Assembly: GCA_947575475.1 (NCBI GenBank)
Contig: CANPNN010000049.1
Span: forward strand, 1-8,450
Length of the DNA stretch: 8,450 bases
Direction of reading: 5' to 3'
Source: an uncultured Pseudoflavonifractor sp.
GTDB taxonomy: Bacteria; Bacillota_A; Clostridia; Oscillospirales; Oscillospiraceae
Shown: in pieces, positions 1 to 6,607 of the stretch
How the letters are laid out: every line of letters starts with the position of its first letter
Position numbering within the stretch: position 1 is the first letter of the stretch
The notes under the pieces: model-generated
What the model saw: only the letters and a program-made list of their open reading frames with translations
Databases searched by the model: none
What the model was told of the DNA's origin: nothing
Translations under genes and position numbers: made by a program

Positions 1-86
1 CCATGGACATCGCCACCGACGTGGAGGTGCTGGAGCGGATGCTGGACAAGGACGGACTGGGGTCTGGGATGACCATGGGAGGCTAA
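1..86 (+). CDS. 3' end of an unidentified gene (partial)
   Basis: An open frame (codons beginning at position 3) runs in from the left edge and stops at TAA 84-86. The visible tail is 27 residues, with an acidic/hydrophobic helix-like part (DVEVLERMLDKDG) and a Gly/Met-rich end (GSGMTMGG). A strong rho-independent terminator starts 25 bases after the stop, which supports a real gene end on this strand. The ATG at position 3 has no visible ribosome site, so this is almost certainly the end of a longer protein and not a small ORF. I do not recognise the family from this fragment and assign no function. Confidence 0.5.
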   Translation, partial: MDIATDVEVLERMLDKDGLGSGMTMGG

Positions 87-111
87 GGTCCCTTTCCCTT
101 CGCCGCTGAAA

Positions 112-153
112 CGGGCCCTGCCGGAGAGGTTCCGGCAGGGCCCGCTGTTTTTT
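112..153 (+). terminator. Intrinsic terminator of the upstream partial gene
   Basis: A 14-bp perfect GC-rich stem (112-125 with 131-144) with a 5-base loop is followed by CTGTTTTTT (145-153). This is a textbook rho-independent terminator. It insulates the flavoprotein gene from the upstream gene. Confidence 0.92.
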
Positions 154-251
154 GGCCTGCGGCCATACCAAAGGAAATTCACAAAATTTTTCCCCAAACC
201 CAAAGAATTTCGAATAGGAAAAGCAGGTCGAAAATGTTATTCTTTTGTCAA

Positions 252-271
252 GGATCCCCGGAGAGGGATCC
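252..271 (+). other. Small hairpin in the leader of the flavoprotein gene
   Basis: The 7-base arms GGATCCC (252-258) and GGGATCC (265-271) flank a 6-base loop, about 30 bases before the start codon at 303 and about 18 bases before the ribosome site. No T-tract follows, so it is not a terminator. It could protect the 5' end of the mRNA or be a protein-binding site, or it could be chance. I found no convincing -35/-10 pair in 155-300, although the region is AT-rich compared with its surroundings, as expected for a promoter region. Confidence 0.35.
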
Positions 272-302
272 CGGATAAAAGGATAAATAGGAGGACTCAA
301 CC

Positions 303-2015
303 ATGAAAAAGGATCGTCTTTTGTCTCTGGCGCTGGTGGTCAGCATGGCGCTGGCCGGCTGCGGACCCAAGCAGACGGAGAGCGAAGGGGCCAAGACTTA
401 CACCGGCAGCGCCCAGGGCAACAACGGGCCGGTGAAGGTCGAGGTGGTGGTGGAGAACGGCGGGGTGAACGCTGTCACCGTCACCGAGCACGGGGAGACC
501 CCGGGGATCTGTGACGCGGCTATCGAGACCATCCCGGCGGCCATCGTGGCCGGGCAGACCCTCAATGTGGAGGCCGTCTCCGGCGCCACCAACACCAGCA
601 AGGCCATTCTGGAGGCCACCGCCGCCGCCCTCACCGAGGCGGGGCTGGACGTGAATGCCTGGCAGACCAAGGAGGGCGAGCAGTCCCCCGCCGCCAGCAA
701 GACCGAGGATGTGACCGTGTCCACCCTGGTGGTGGGCGCGGGCGGCGCAGGCATGAAGACCGCCATCGACCTGACCAAGGCGGGTCACGACGTGCTGCTC
801 ATCGAAAAGCAGCCCATGGTGGGCGGCGCCACCACCCTGTCCGCCACCTATCTGGTGGTCATGGGCACCCAGATGCAGAAAGACGCGGGGGTGGACACCG
901 TCACCATCGAGGACTATGTGGCCAAGCAGCAGAAGCTCAACCCCGCCTTTGACGCGGACCGTATGACCGCCATGTTCCAGGACTCCCAGAACATTCTGGA
1001 CTGGTTCCTGGAGATCGGCGCGGACTTTACCCGGCCCATGTCCTACTACCAGATCGGCACCTCCGACGGCAGCTCCCTGGGCGTGGAGATGGTGCGGGTG
1101 ATGAAGGCCGAGCTGGAGAACGCCGGGGTCAACCTCCGCCTGAACACCAAGGCGGTCTCCCTCATTGAAGAAAACGGCGTGATCAAAGGCGTTTTGGCCG
1201 AGGATGAGGGCGGCCAGTACAACATTTTTGCCGACAACGTGGTCCTGGCCACCGGCGGCTACGCCGCCAGTCCGGAGGCCATCGCCAAGTACAGCCCCGA
1301 CTGGGCCGGCCTTCCCAGCACCACCGCCAAGGGCAGCACCGGCGACGGACACGCCATGGCGGAGGCCATCGGCGCCGCCTTTGAGGAGATCGACAACGTT
1401 CGACTCAACCCCTCCGTTTACGCCGACGGCAGCGTGAGCGTCTCCCTGAGCGCGGCCCGCACCGCCGGAGCCATCATGGTCAACATGAACGGCCAGCGTT
1501 TCTGCGATGAGTACATCACCGATTACACCACCCTCTCCGGTCACATGATGGAGCAGGAGGGCGACTACTGCTACCTGATCATGGACCAGGTCAGCCTGGA
1601 TTCCTCCAAGCGGCTCCAGGGCTTCCTCGAGTCCGGCTACATCGTGAAGGCCGACACCATCGAGGAGCTGGCCGGCATGATCGGCGTCCCGGCGGACAAC
1701 CTGAAGGCCACGGTGGAGACCTACGGCGGCTATGTGAAGAATGAGAAGGATGAGGACTTCGGCCGGACCATGTATATGAACACCGCCCTGGAGACCGCCC
1801 CCTACTACGCGGTGCAGACTCAGCCGGGCATCCAGGTGACTCTGGGCGGCGTGAAGGTCAATGAGGCTCTGCAGGTGGTCAAGACCGACGGAACCGTGTG
1901 CGATAACCTCTACGCCATCGGCGAGCTGGCCGGCGACGGCCTGTTCGGCTGCGCCCCCACCACCATCAACGTCTTCGAGGGCAGCCAGATCGCCCAGACC
2001 ATTCTGGCGAAATAA
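303..2015 (+). CDS. FMN-binding, FAD-dependent flavoprotein reductase (fumarate-reductase-like lipoprotein)
   Basis: A 570-residue extracytoplasmic flavoprotein. Residues 1-20 form a lipoprotein signal (charged MKKDR, hydrophobic core, lipobox LAGC with C20), so it should be anchored to the outer face of the membrane. Residues about 30-112 are an FMN-binding domain with SGATNTS at 93-99; in this family an ApbE flavin transferase attaches FMN to the Thr of SGAT (here T96). Residues about 138-568 are an FAD_binding_2/fumarate-reductase-type domain: dinucleotide motif VGAGGAG (144-150), E168 at the end of the second strand, VLATGGYAA (about 314-322), GDGHAMAEAIGA (about 347-358) and a C-terminal NLYAIGELAGDG (535-546). 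By family logic, electrons pass from the membrane through FMN to FAD and then to a small organic acceptor outside the cell. Compared from memory with Shewanella Fcc3, most substrate residues differ (N369 for H365, S383 for E378, D407 for R402, V512 for H504, P552 for R544), so I do not call it a fumarate reductase. The ATG is preceded by AGGAGG (289-294) at good spacing. An AraC-type regulator follows on the same strand. Confidence 0.9.
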   Translation: MKKDRLLSLALVVSMALAGCGPKQTESEGAKTYTGSAQGNNGPVKVEVVVENGGVNAVTVTEHGETPGICDAAIETIPAAIVAGQTLNVEAVSGATNTSKAILEATAAALTEAGLDVNAWQTKEGEQSPAASKTEDVTVSTLVVGAGGAGMKTAIDLTKAGHDVLLIEKQPMVGGATTLSATYLVVMGTQMQKDAGVDTVTIEDYVAKQQKLNPAFDADRMTAMFQDSQNILDWFLEIGADFTRPMSYYQIGTSDGSSLGVEMVRVMKAELENAGVNLRLNTKAVSLIEENGVIKGVLAEDEGGQYNIFADNVVLATGGYAASPEAIAKYSPDWAGLPSTTAKGSTGDGHAMAEAIGAAFEEIDNVRLNPSVYADGSVSVSLSAARTAGAIMVNMNGQRFCDEYITDYTTLSGHMMEQEGDYCYLIMDQVSLDSSKRLQGFLESGYIVKADTIEELAGMIGVPADNLKATVETYGGYVKNEKDEDFGRTMYMNTALETAPYYAVQTQPGIQVTLGGVKVNEALQVVKTDGTVCDNLYAIGELAGDGLFGCAPTTINVFEGSQIAQTILAK

Positions 2016-2032
2016 AATCAAACCTGATACCC

Positions 2033-2067
2033 CCAAAGTCCTCCCGCTTTCCGCGGGAGGACTTTGG
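2033..2067 (+). terminator. Perfect 15-bp hairpin between the flavoprotein and AraC genes
   Basis: Arms 2033-2047 and 2053-2067 pair perfectly around a 5-base loop (TTTCC), starting 18 bases after the flavoprotein stop. Neither strand has a T-tract next to the stem, so it is not a standard intrinsic terminator. It may terminate inefficiently, act as a 3'-end stabiliser for the flavoprotein mRNA, or separate the expression levels of the two genes. It ends only 11 bases before the ribosome site of the AraC gene. Confidence 0.6.
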
Positions 2068-2089
2068 CTCATGATTCGGGAGGGAGCCT

Positions 2090-3328
2090 ATGAATCCAGC
2101 GGAGACCCATCAGCCGGAGAAAAACCGGGAGCGGAACTGTATTTTTTACGCCATGAACGAGTCCCTCTTCGGGCAGAGTTACAGCCAGCTCCAAAACATG
2201 GAGCAGGAGATGGGGATCAAGCTGAACATCGACTTCTCCCACTGCTACCTGATCCTTACGGGACTTCCCAGGCGCTTTTATATGGAGCGGCTGGGGATGC
2301 GCCGGTCCGACCTGATCGAGCAGGTGGACCAGCTTCGGGCCGAGGCGGCGCGCCTGGCAGACTCCCTGGGATTTTCAAGCGAGATGACCGTGCTGAACTA
2401 CGACTATTCCAAGCGTATCCTGGTGGTGGTCTCCCCCAGGGGGGAGGTGGATATTCAAGCTCTGGCGGAGCATCTGGGGGCCTTTCTGGAGACCTATTAC
2501 ATCCGGTTTGGGGTCCATAAGGGACCTCCGATCGGCAACATCACCGTCTTCTCCCACCGGATCGACAGCTACGAGGCTTATCAGCGGGCCTTCGCCCAGA
2601 CCCAGGCTTTGTATGAGCGAGCCTTTTTCCTCCGGGAATACAAGGTGTTTGGCGCCCAGCAGGCCCAGCGGGATCTGGTCCCCACCAGCATGGTGGAGGT
2701 GGAGCGGGAGCTGGCGGAGCTTTCAGACCGGATGTTCCTGCGGGATGTCCAGGGGTCGGAGGCGCTGCTACGCACTTTGCTGCTGGAACAGCTCAAACAC
2801 GCCCAGGACAAACGGCTTTGCGCCGAAGTGATGGTCCTCCTCAAAAAGCGGATGGACGACCTGTGCCTCATCCTGGGACTGTCCGGCACCCTGGAGATCG
2901 CGGAGGCTCTGGATCTGGATCGGTTTTTGTTCATTGAGGAGCTGTATGGGTCGGTCCATATCCTGATCCTGCGGCTGCTCTCCGAATGCAAGCTGCCGCC
3001 CCTCCATCCCGACGGGCTTTCCATCCGCACAGCCCGCTTTATCCGCAAGCAGTATTATAACCCCATCGACCTGACCACCATCGCCGGCCATCTTCACGTC
3101 AACCCCAGCTACCTGAGCCACCTGTTCAAACGGGAGATGGGGATCGGGCTGACCCAGTACATCACCCGCATCCGCATTGAGCAAGCCCAGCATCTGCTGA
3201 AGGAGACCGACTGGAAGATCGCCCGGATCGCCCAGCACGTAGGGCTGAACGATCCCCGGTATTTCAACGCCGTCTTTAAGCGGCACACCGGGATCACGCC
3301 CACGGAATACAGGGAAAATGAACGGTGA
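2090..3328 (+). CDS. AraC-family transcriptional regulator with a large N-terminal sensor region
   Basis: A 412-residue cytoplasmic DNA-binding protein. The C-terminal part, about 310-410, is an AraC/XylS double helix-turn-helix. The first HTH is about 326-351 (IDLTTIAGHLHVNPSYLSHL, then FKREMG). The second is about 375-401 (WKIARIAQHVGLNDPRYFNA, then VFKRHTG), ending in the family-typical GITPTEYRE. The N-terminal 300 residues show no cupin motif and no phospho-receiver aspartate pattern. They hold a probable alpha/beta region (about 45-155) and a helical region (about 200-300, ERELAELSDRMFLRDVQGSE) like the middle part of YesN/AraC regulators. The ligand is unknown. The ATG at 2090 has GGGAGGGA (2078-2085) at close spacing; an internal Met22 lacks a ribosome site. 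It lies 74 bases after the flavoprotein gene on the same strand with no obvious promoter of its own, so local control of that gene is a reasonable inference. Not a two-component response regulator as far as I can see. Confidence 0.92.
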   Translation: MNPAETHQPEKNRERNCIFYAMNESLFGQSYSQLQNMEQEMGIKLNIDFSHCYLILTGLPRRFYMERLGMRRSDLIEQVDQLRAEAARLADSLGFSSEMTVLNYDYSKRILVVVSPRGEVDIQALAEHLGAFLETYYIRFGVHKGPPIGNITVFSHRIDSYEAYQRAFAQTQALYERAFFLREYKVFGAQQAQRDLVPTSMVEVERELAELSDRMFLRDVQGSEALLRTLLLEQLKHAQDKRLCAEVMVLLKKRMDDLCLILGLSGTLEIAEALDLDRFLFIEELYGSVHILILRLLSECKLPPLHPDGLSIRTARFIRKQYYNPIDLTTIAGHLHVNPSYLSHLFKREMGIGLTQYITRIRIEQAQHLLKETDWKIARIAQHVGLNDPRYFNAVFKRHTGITPTEYRENER

Positions 3329-3332
3329 ACGG

Positions 3333-3383
3333 CAAACAGAGCCGCGCTGTACCCGGTACAGCGCGGCTCTGTTTGTGCTTTTT
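3333..3383 (+). terminator. Terminator between the convergent AraC gene and ABC operon
   Basis: A 20-bp perfect stem (3333-3352 with 3356-3375) with a 3-base loop is followed by TGCTTTTT, starting 4 bases after the AraC stop. It is a strong terminator for plus-strand transcription. It may also stop the minus-strand operon, whose last gene ends at 3396. On that strand the stem ends in CTGTTTG and the following sequence is only mildly T-rich, so termination there is less certain. Confidence 0.9.
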
Positions 3384-3395
3384 GGCCCCTTTTCC

Positions 3396-4007
3396 TTACA
3401 GCTCCTTCCTCCCCATGATCCCCAGGGAGACGCGCCAGGAGATGGCCAGGGCGGCGATCCCCGCCAGGGGGAGAAGGAGGAACGGGGAGGGCAGGGATAC
3501 CCTTCCGAAGCCGTTGCTGAGCTGCAGGGTGGTGGCCCCCATACCGATAAGGGCGCCCATCACCGCCACGATCAGGATCATCACTGTCCGGGCCTTGGTG
3601 CCGCCGAAGTGATAACAGACGGGGAGGGTCACCGCGGCGTAGAGGAGAAATCCCCCGCCATAGAGGGCGGCCATGGGAAGATCCCCCGCCTCCCCTCCCA
3701 GCAGGCTGATCAGCATCTGGAACAGCGAGATCCCCACCGAGATCAGGAGAGTCAGGAGATACCGGGCGTCCACCATAGCCATCCGTCCCGCCGGGGCGGC
3801 GGCGCCGTAGGCGGTCCAGCGGCTCATGTCGTCATAGCTGAAAAGGCCCATGACGCTGGACATGGCAAAGATGACCACATAGAGGGAGAGAAAACTGGAG
3901 TTGAAGTCGGTAAAGACAGCCAAAATAATGAAGGCCGCCATAAAGAGGACGTAAAATTTCAGGGTGCCGCTGATGAGATAATAATCCCGTTTGAGAAAGC
4001 CGGTCAT
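3396..4007 (-). CDS. ABC-2 type transporter permease (third paralogue of the operon)
   Basis: A 203-residue membrane protein, the last gene of the minus-strand operon. About six transmembrane segments are visible, near 18-34, 37-56, 84-102, 113-131, 139-158 and 175-193. The N-terminal MTGFLKRDYYL and the cytoplasmic block between TM2 and TM3 (DDMSRWTAYGAAAPAGRMAM, then VDARYL, about 59-84) match the W-x-x-Y...P-x-x-R...V-x-A-x-Y-L pattern of the ABC2_membrane_5 (PF13346) permeases. The C-terminus is positively charged (GRKEL), as in its paralogues. The start has AAGGAG nine bases upstream. A 39-base gap separates it from the second permease. This is the most diverged of the three in the central block (PAGRMA where the others have PGGRRA). 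It probably forms the membrane channel with the ATPase encoded upstream. Substrate unknown. Confidence 0.85.
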   Translation of the reverse strand: MTGFLKRDYYLISGTLKFYVLFMAAFIILAVFTDFNSSFLSLYVVIFAMSSVMGLFSYDDMSRWTAYGAAAPAGRMAMVDARYLLTLLISVGISLFQMLISLLGGEAGDLPMAALYGGGFLLYAAVTLPVCYHFGGTKARTVMILIVAVMGALIGMGATTLQLSNGFGRVSLPSPFLLLPLAGIAALAISWRVSLGIMGRKEL

Positions 4008-4046
4008 AGTTGTTCACTCCTTGTTTGAAATCAAGAAATAGGCGGC

Positions 4047-4646
4047 CTACCAGTCCCTTTTTGCCGCGATGCGGCGGGACAGGGGCCAGGACAGGGCCAG
4101 CAGGACCAGTCCTGCCGGGGGCAGGGCATAGCCCAGGACGGCCAGGAGCCTGCTCTTATCACAGCCCAGAGCCAGGTCCTGCCAGGCCACGGCCGCCACC
4201 GCCCCGATGACGGCCAGCCCCAGGACCAGGAGGACCGCCACGGAGGCCTGCCGGGGACCGAAACGGCAGGCCGCCGGAAGCATAAGGGCCAGGATCAGGA
4301 GGAAGAAGCCGGTATGGAGAAGCCCCGTCCACCCCAGCCGCCAACCGATGAAGAGCTCGGTCAGAGCCTGCGCTCCTGCAAGCCCCAGAGCCGTGAGGTA
4401 ATGGGCGTCCACCAGGGCCCGCCGCCCTCCGGGGACGGCGGCGGCGTAGGAGCGCCAGGCGTTTATCATGTCAAAGTTGAACAGGTTCTGCACCCCCACA
4501 GTCCCCAGGACCATTATGTAGAGAAGATAGGTCCGGCCCAGCAAGCCGGACCGGGCTGTGAGAAACAGGGCCAGGGCCAGAAAGACCCCGTAGAGCCGGA
4601 AAAAGGGGATGGACAGGTACAGGTCCCGTTTCAGAAAACCGGTCAT
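4047..4646 (-). CDS. ABC-2 type transporter permease (second paralogue of the operon)
   Basis: A 199-residue membrane protein of the same family as its two neighbours. It begins MTGFLKRDLYL, nearly identical to the third permease's start. It has the shared block INAWRSYAAAVPGGRRALVD followed by AHYL (about 61-84), about six hydrophobic segments, and a basic tail RRIAAKRDW. Its start codon is three bases after the stop of the first permease gene, and its AAGGAG ribosome site lies inside the last codons of that gene, so translation is probably coupled. Functionally it is expected to pair with the ATPase as part of a hetero-oligomeric exporter, or to serve as an alternative permease. It is richer in Ala/Leu and Gly than the third copy. 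No sign of decay or frameshift. Confidence 0.85.
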   Translation of the reverse strand: MTGFLKRDLYLSIPFFRLYGVFLALALFLTARSGLLGRTYLLYIMVLGTVGVQNLFNFDMINAWRSYAAAVPGGRRALVDAHYLTALGLAGAQALTELFIGWRLGWTGLLHTGFFLLILALMLPAACRFGPRQASVAVLLVLGLAVIGAVAAVAWQDLALGCDKSRLLAVLGYALPPAGLVLLALSWPLSRRIAAKRDW

Positions 4647-4649
4647 GGC

Positions 4650-5297
4650 TCACAGCTCCTTTTTCTGCATGATCCGGCGGGAGACCCGCCGGGAGAGGGC
4701 CAACGCCCCCAGCCCCAAAAGGGGGAGGACCAGGGCGGCGGCAGAGAAAAAGCCTTTGACATCCTCCCGGAGAAACCCCTGGGCCAGGTCCTTCCGGGCG
4801 CTGTCCAGCACCCCGGCGGAGAGGCCCCCCATCACCCCCAGCAGGGTGAAGGTAAAAAGCACCGACACCAGCTTGCCCCGGGTCCCGCCCCAGCGGTAAT
4901 AGATGGGCAGGGTCACCGCCAGGGTGACAAGCAGGGTGGCGCCGTAAAACCCGGCGGACCAGAGGGACAGGCTCTCCCGCCGGAGCACCGAGATCAGGAG
5001 GATGGCCCCCATGAGGAGCAGCCCCTCCTCAAGGGCGAAGAGATACCGGGCGTCCACCATGGCCCGCCTGCCTCCGGGGATGGCGGCGGCGTAGGCCTGC
5101 CAGGCGTTTATCTCGTCGCAGAGAAACAGGCTCTGGATCCCGTTGAGGCCCAGGAGCACCAGAAAGAGGACCGCGAAATCAAGGGGGCCTGTCAGCGGGG
5201 CGAACCGGGCCGCCAGCAGAAGAAGCCCCAGAAACACCCCGCAGAACCAGAGGTTGGGCCGGAGCAAGTAGAGCTCCCGCTTCCAAAAGCCTTTCAT
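4650..5297 (-). CDS. ABC-2 type transporter permease (first paralogue of the operon)
   Basis: A 215-residue membrane protein when started at the ATG ending at 5297. The frame is open further to an ATG at 5333. I prefer 5297 because GGGGGAG (5304-5310, minus strand) lies six bases before it, because the protein then begins MKGFWKRELYLL, matching the MTGFLKRD start of the other two, and because the longer form would overlap the ATPase stop. The shared cytoplasmic block is INAWQAYAAAIPGGRRAMVD plus ARYL (about 63-86), and the tail is RRVSRRIMQKKEL. About six transmembrane segments are visible. Unlike the others it has an extra charged stretch around residues 165-182 (DSARKDLAQGFLREDVKG) before the last membrane segment. 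It is the closest of the three to the consensus of the family. Confidence 0.85.
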   Translation of the reverse strand: MKGFWKRELYLLRPNLWFCGVFLGLLLLAARFAPLTGPLDFAVLFLVLLGLNGIQSLFLCDEINAWQAYAAAIPGGRRAMVDARYLFALEEGLLLMGAILLISVLRRESLSLWSAGFYGATLLVTLAVTLPIYYRWGGTRGKLVSVLFTFTLLGVMGGLSAGVLDSARKDLAQGFLREDVKGFFSAAALVLPLLGLGALALSRRVSRRIMQKKEL

Positions 5298-5303
5298 GGA
5301 CAT

Positions 5304-5310
5304 CTCCCCC
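5304..5310 (-). promoter_or_regulatory. Ribosome binding site that fixes the start of the first permease
   Basis: GGGGGAG on the minus strand, six bases before the ATG at 5297-5295. It would sit inside the coding sequence if the upstream ATG at 5333 were used. It supports the shorter protein. Confidence 0.6.
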
Positions 5311-5329
5311 ATTTGCCGTCTCCGAAAGT

Positions 5330-6202
5330 TCAAAGTTTTCTCTGCTCACTCTCTTTTTCAAAAGAGAGTGAGTCGCCCCTTGTGGTGAAGATCATCAGGT
5401 CCTCCAGAGTGGGGGCCTCCAGCGAGAGGTCGGGATAGGCCCGCTGGAAGGCGGTGCGGTCGTTGATGAGGGCCTGGCAGCCGTAGTCCCCCTCCCGCTT
5501 GCCCACGATGAGCCTGGGGTCCACCCGGGAGAGGTCGGCCTTGGAGCAGCTCAGCCTGCCGTAGGTCTCCAGCAGCTCGTCCTTGGCCCCCGAGATGGTG
5601 ACTCTCCCCTTATGGAGGTATACCACATAGTCGCAGATCTTCTCCAGGTCGCTGGTGATGTGGCTGGAGATGAGGATGGCGTGGTCCTCGTCCCGGATAA
5701 AGGCCAGGAACTCGTCCAGGATCTCGTCCCGCACCACCGGATCCAGACCGGAGGTGGCCTCGTCCAGCACCAGCAGCTTGGGCCGGTGGCTCAGGGCCAC
5801 GGCGATGGACAGCTTCATCTTCATGCCCCGGGAGAGCTCCTTCACCTTCCTATCCCCGGGCAGTTCGAATTTTTGGAGGTAGTGGGCAAAGAGACTGTCC
5901 TCCCAGCCGGGGAAAAGCCCGGCGCAGAACTTCCCCACCTGCCCCACCTTCAGCTGGTCGGAAAAGGGACACTCGTCGGGGACATAGCCCACCCCGGCAA
6001 GGCCCTCCCCCTCCAGCAGCTCCACGCCGCCGGAGGTGGGGTGCAGGACGCCCAGCAGGCACTTGATGGCGGTGGACTTGCCCGCCCCGTTCTCCCCGAT
6101 GAGCCCCAGGATGGTGCCCCCGGGGATGGCGAAGGAGACGTCGTCCAGTTTGAAGGACCCGAAGTCCTTGGTGAGATGGTCCAGTTTCATAGCGTATTCC
6201 AT
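5330..6202 (-). CDS. ABC transporter ATP-binding protein (YtrB-like)
   Basis: A 290-residue cytoplasmic ATPase that should power the three permeases. Motifs in order: Walker A GENGAGKST (36-44, with K42), signature LSRGM (123-127), Walker B LLVLDEAT (143-150), D-loop SGLD (151-154), H-loop histidine H181. The usual Q-loop glutamine is replaced by aspartate: the segment reads VGYVPDECPF (71-80) with D76. The signature is LSRGM where the common form is LSGGQ. Both features occur in the exporter subfamily paired with GntR regulators. Residues about 205-290 form a C-terminal extension of the type seen in such ATPases. The ATG is preceded by GGGGAGG at good spacing and lies three bases after the GntR stop, so the two are tightly coupled. 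A second in-frame Met at codon 5 is possible but less well placed. The gene order (regulator, ATPase, permeases) is that of ytrAB-type operons. Confidence 0.93.
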   Translation of the reverse strand: MEYAMKLDHLTKDFGSFKLDDVSFAIPGGTILGLIGENGAGKSTAIKCLLGVLHPTSGGVELLEGEGLAGVGYVPDECPFSDQLKVGQVGKFCAGLFPGWEDSLFAHYLQKFELPGDRKVKELSRGMKMKLSIAVALSHRPKLLVLDEATSGLDPVVRDEILDEFLAFIRDEDHAILISSHITSDLEKICDYVVYLHKGRVTISGAKDELLETYGRLSCSKADLSRVDPRLIVGKREGDYGCQALINDRTAFQRAYPDLSLEAPTLEDLMIFTTRGDSLSFEKESEQRKL

Positions 6203-6205
6203 GGT

Positions 6206-6580
6206 TTATTCCTCCCCATAGAGAATGTCAAAGGTTTCCCTGACCTCGGCGGCGGCGATCCCGCCCAGCTTGGCGGCTTCCACCGCCCGCTGAAGGTGCT
6301 CCTCCACCTGGCGAAGGGCGTTCTCCCGGACCAGCTCCAGGTTCCGGGGGGCCACGAAGCAGCCCTTGCCGGGGACGGTGGTGATAAAGCCCTCCCGCTC
6401 CAGCTCCTCGTAGGCCCGCTTGGTGGTGATCACGCTGATCCGCAGATCCCGGGCCAGAGCCCGCATGGAGGGCAGCGCCTCCCCCTCCCCCAGGACCCCG
6501 GTGAGGATCAACGTCTTGACCTGCCGGGTGATCTGGTCGTAGATGGGGGTCTCCCCCGTATTTCGGATGATGATATCCAT
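6206..6580 (-). CDS. GntR-family transcriptional regulator, YtrA subfamily
   Basis: A 124-residue DNA-binding protein, first gene of the minus-strand operon. The winged helix spans about 11-77: TPIYDQITRQVKTLILTGVL, LPSMRALARDLRISVITTKR, AYEELEREGFI and the wing VPGKGCFVA. The tail after it (about 80-124, with AALRQVEEHLQRAVEAAK-like helix) is short, as in the YtrA subfamily, and lacks the large ligand domain of FadR or HutC types. In this subfamily the protein normally represses its own ABC operon and is relieved by cell-envelope-active compounds or peptides; that is family knowledge. Here an inverted repeat overlapping the operon promoter supports autoregulation. Start: GGGAG seven bases before the ATG. 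It ends three bases before the ATPase start. Confidence 0.93.
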   Translation of the reverse strand: MDIIIRNTGETPIYDQITRQVKTLILTGVLGEGEALPSMRALARDLRISVITTKRAYEELEREGFITTVPGKGCFVAPRNLELVRENALRQVEEHLQRAVEAAKLGGIAAAEVRETFDILYGEE

Positions 6581-6607
6581 GTGGTCACTCCCATCTGCTT
6601 TTTGTAG

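Noticed and set aside
155..300. Promoter or riboswitch upstream of the flavoprotein gene
   Set aside because: The region is AT-rich, but I could not find a -35/-10 pair with acceptable spacing. The only hairpin (252-271) is too small and isolated to call a riboswitch.
303..2015. Calling the flavoprotein a fumarate or urocanate reductase
   Set aside because: The residues expected for fumarate binding and protonation appear substituted, and no substrate-specific signature can be recognised by eye.
297..2072. 591-residue open frame on the minus strand opposite the flavoprotein gene
   Set aside because: It is a mirror of the GC-rich third-codon-position bias of the real gene. Its product is a low-complexity Gly/His/Leu/Val string with no recognisable domain, and the plus strand has clear motifs and a ribosome site.
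2768..3286. 172-residue minus-strand open frame inside the AraC gene
   Set aside because: Shadow of the AraC coding sequence; no ribosome site or domain.
3318..4028. 236-residue open frame on the plus strand opposite the third permease
   Set aside because: It overlaps the end of the AraC gene and a strong terminator, and encodes a His/Gly/Glu-rich string with no motif.
5298..5333. Longer start (ATG at 5333) for the first permease
   Set aside because: It would overlap the ATPase stop and add 12 residues not found in the two paralogues, and the best ribosome site lies inside that extension.
4314..5438. 374-residue open frame on the plus strand across the permease genes
   Set aside because: The product is rich in Pro, Gly, Gln and His with no domain. 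The minus-strand frames carry consistent paralogous membrane proteins with ribosome sites and coupled spacing.
5612..6607. 331-residue open frame on the plus strand across the ATPase and GntR genes
   Set aside because: It is opposite two unmistakable proteins (Walker motifs, winged helix) and would run through their promoter. Its composition is typical of an antisense shadow.
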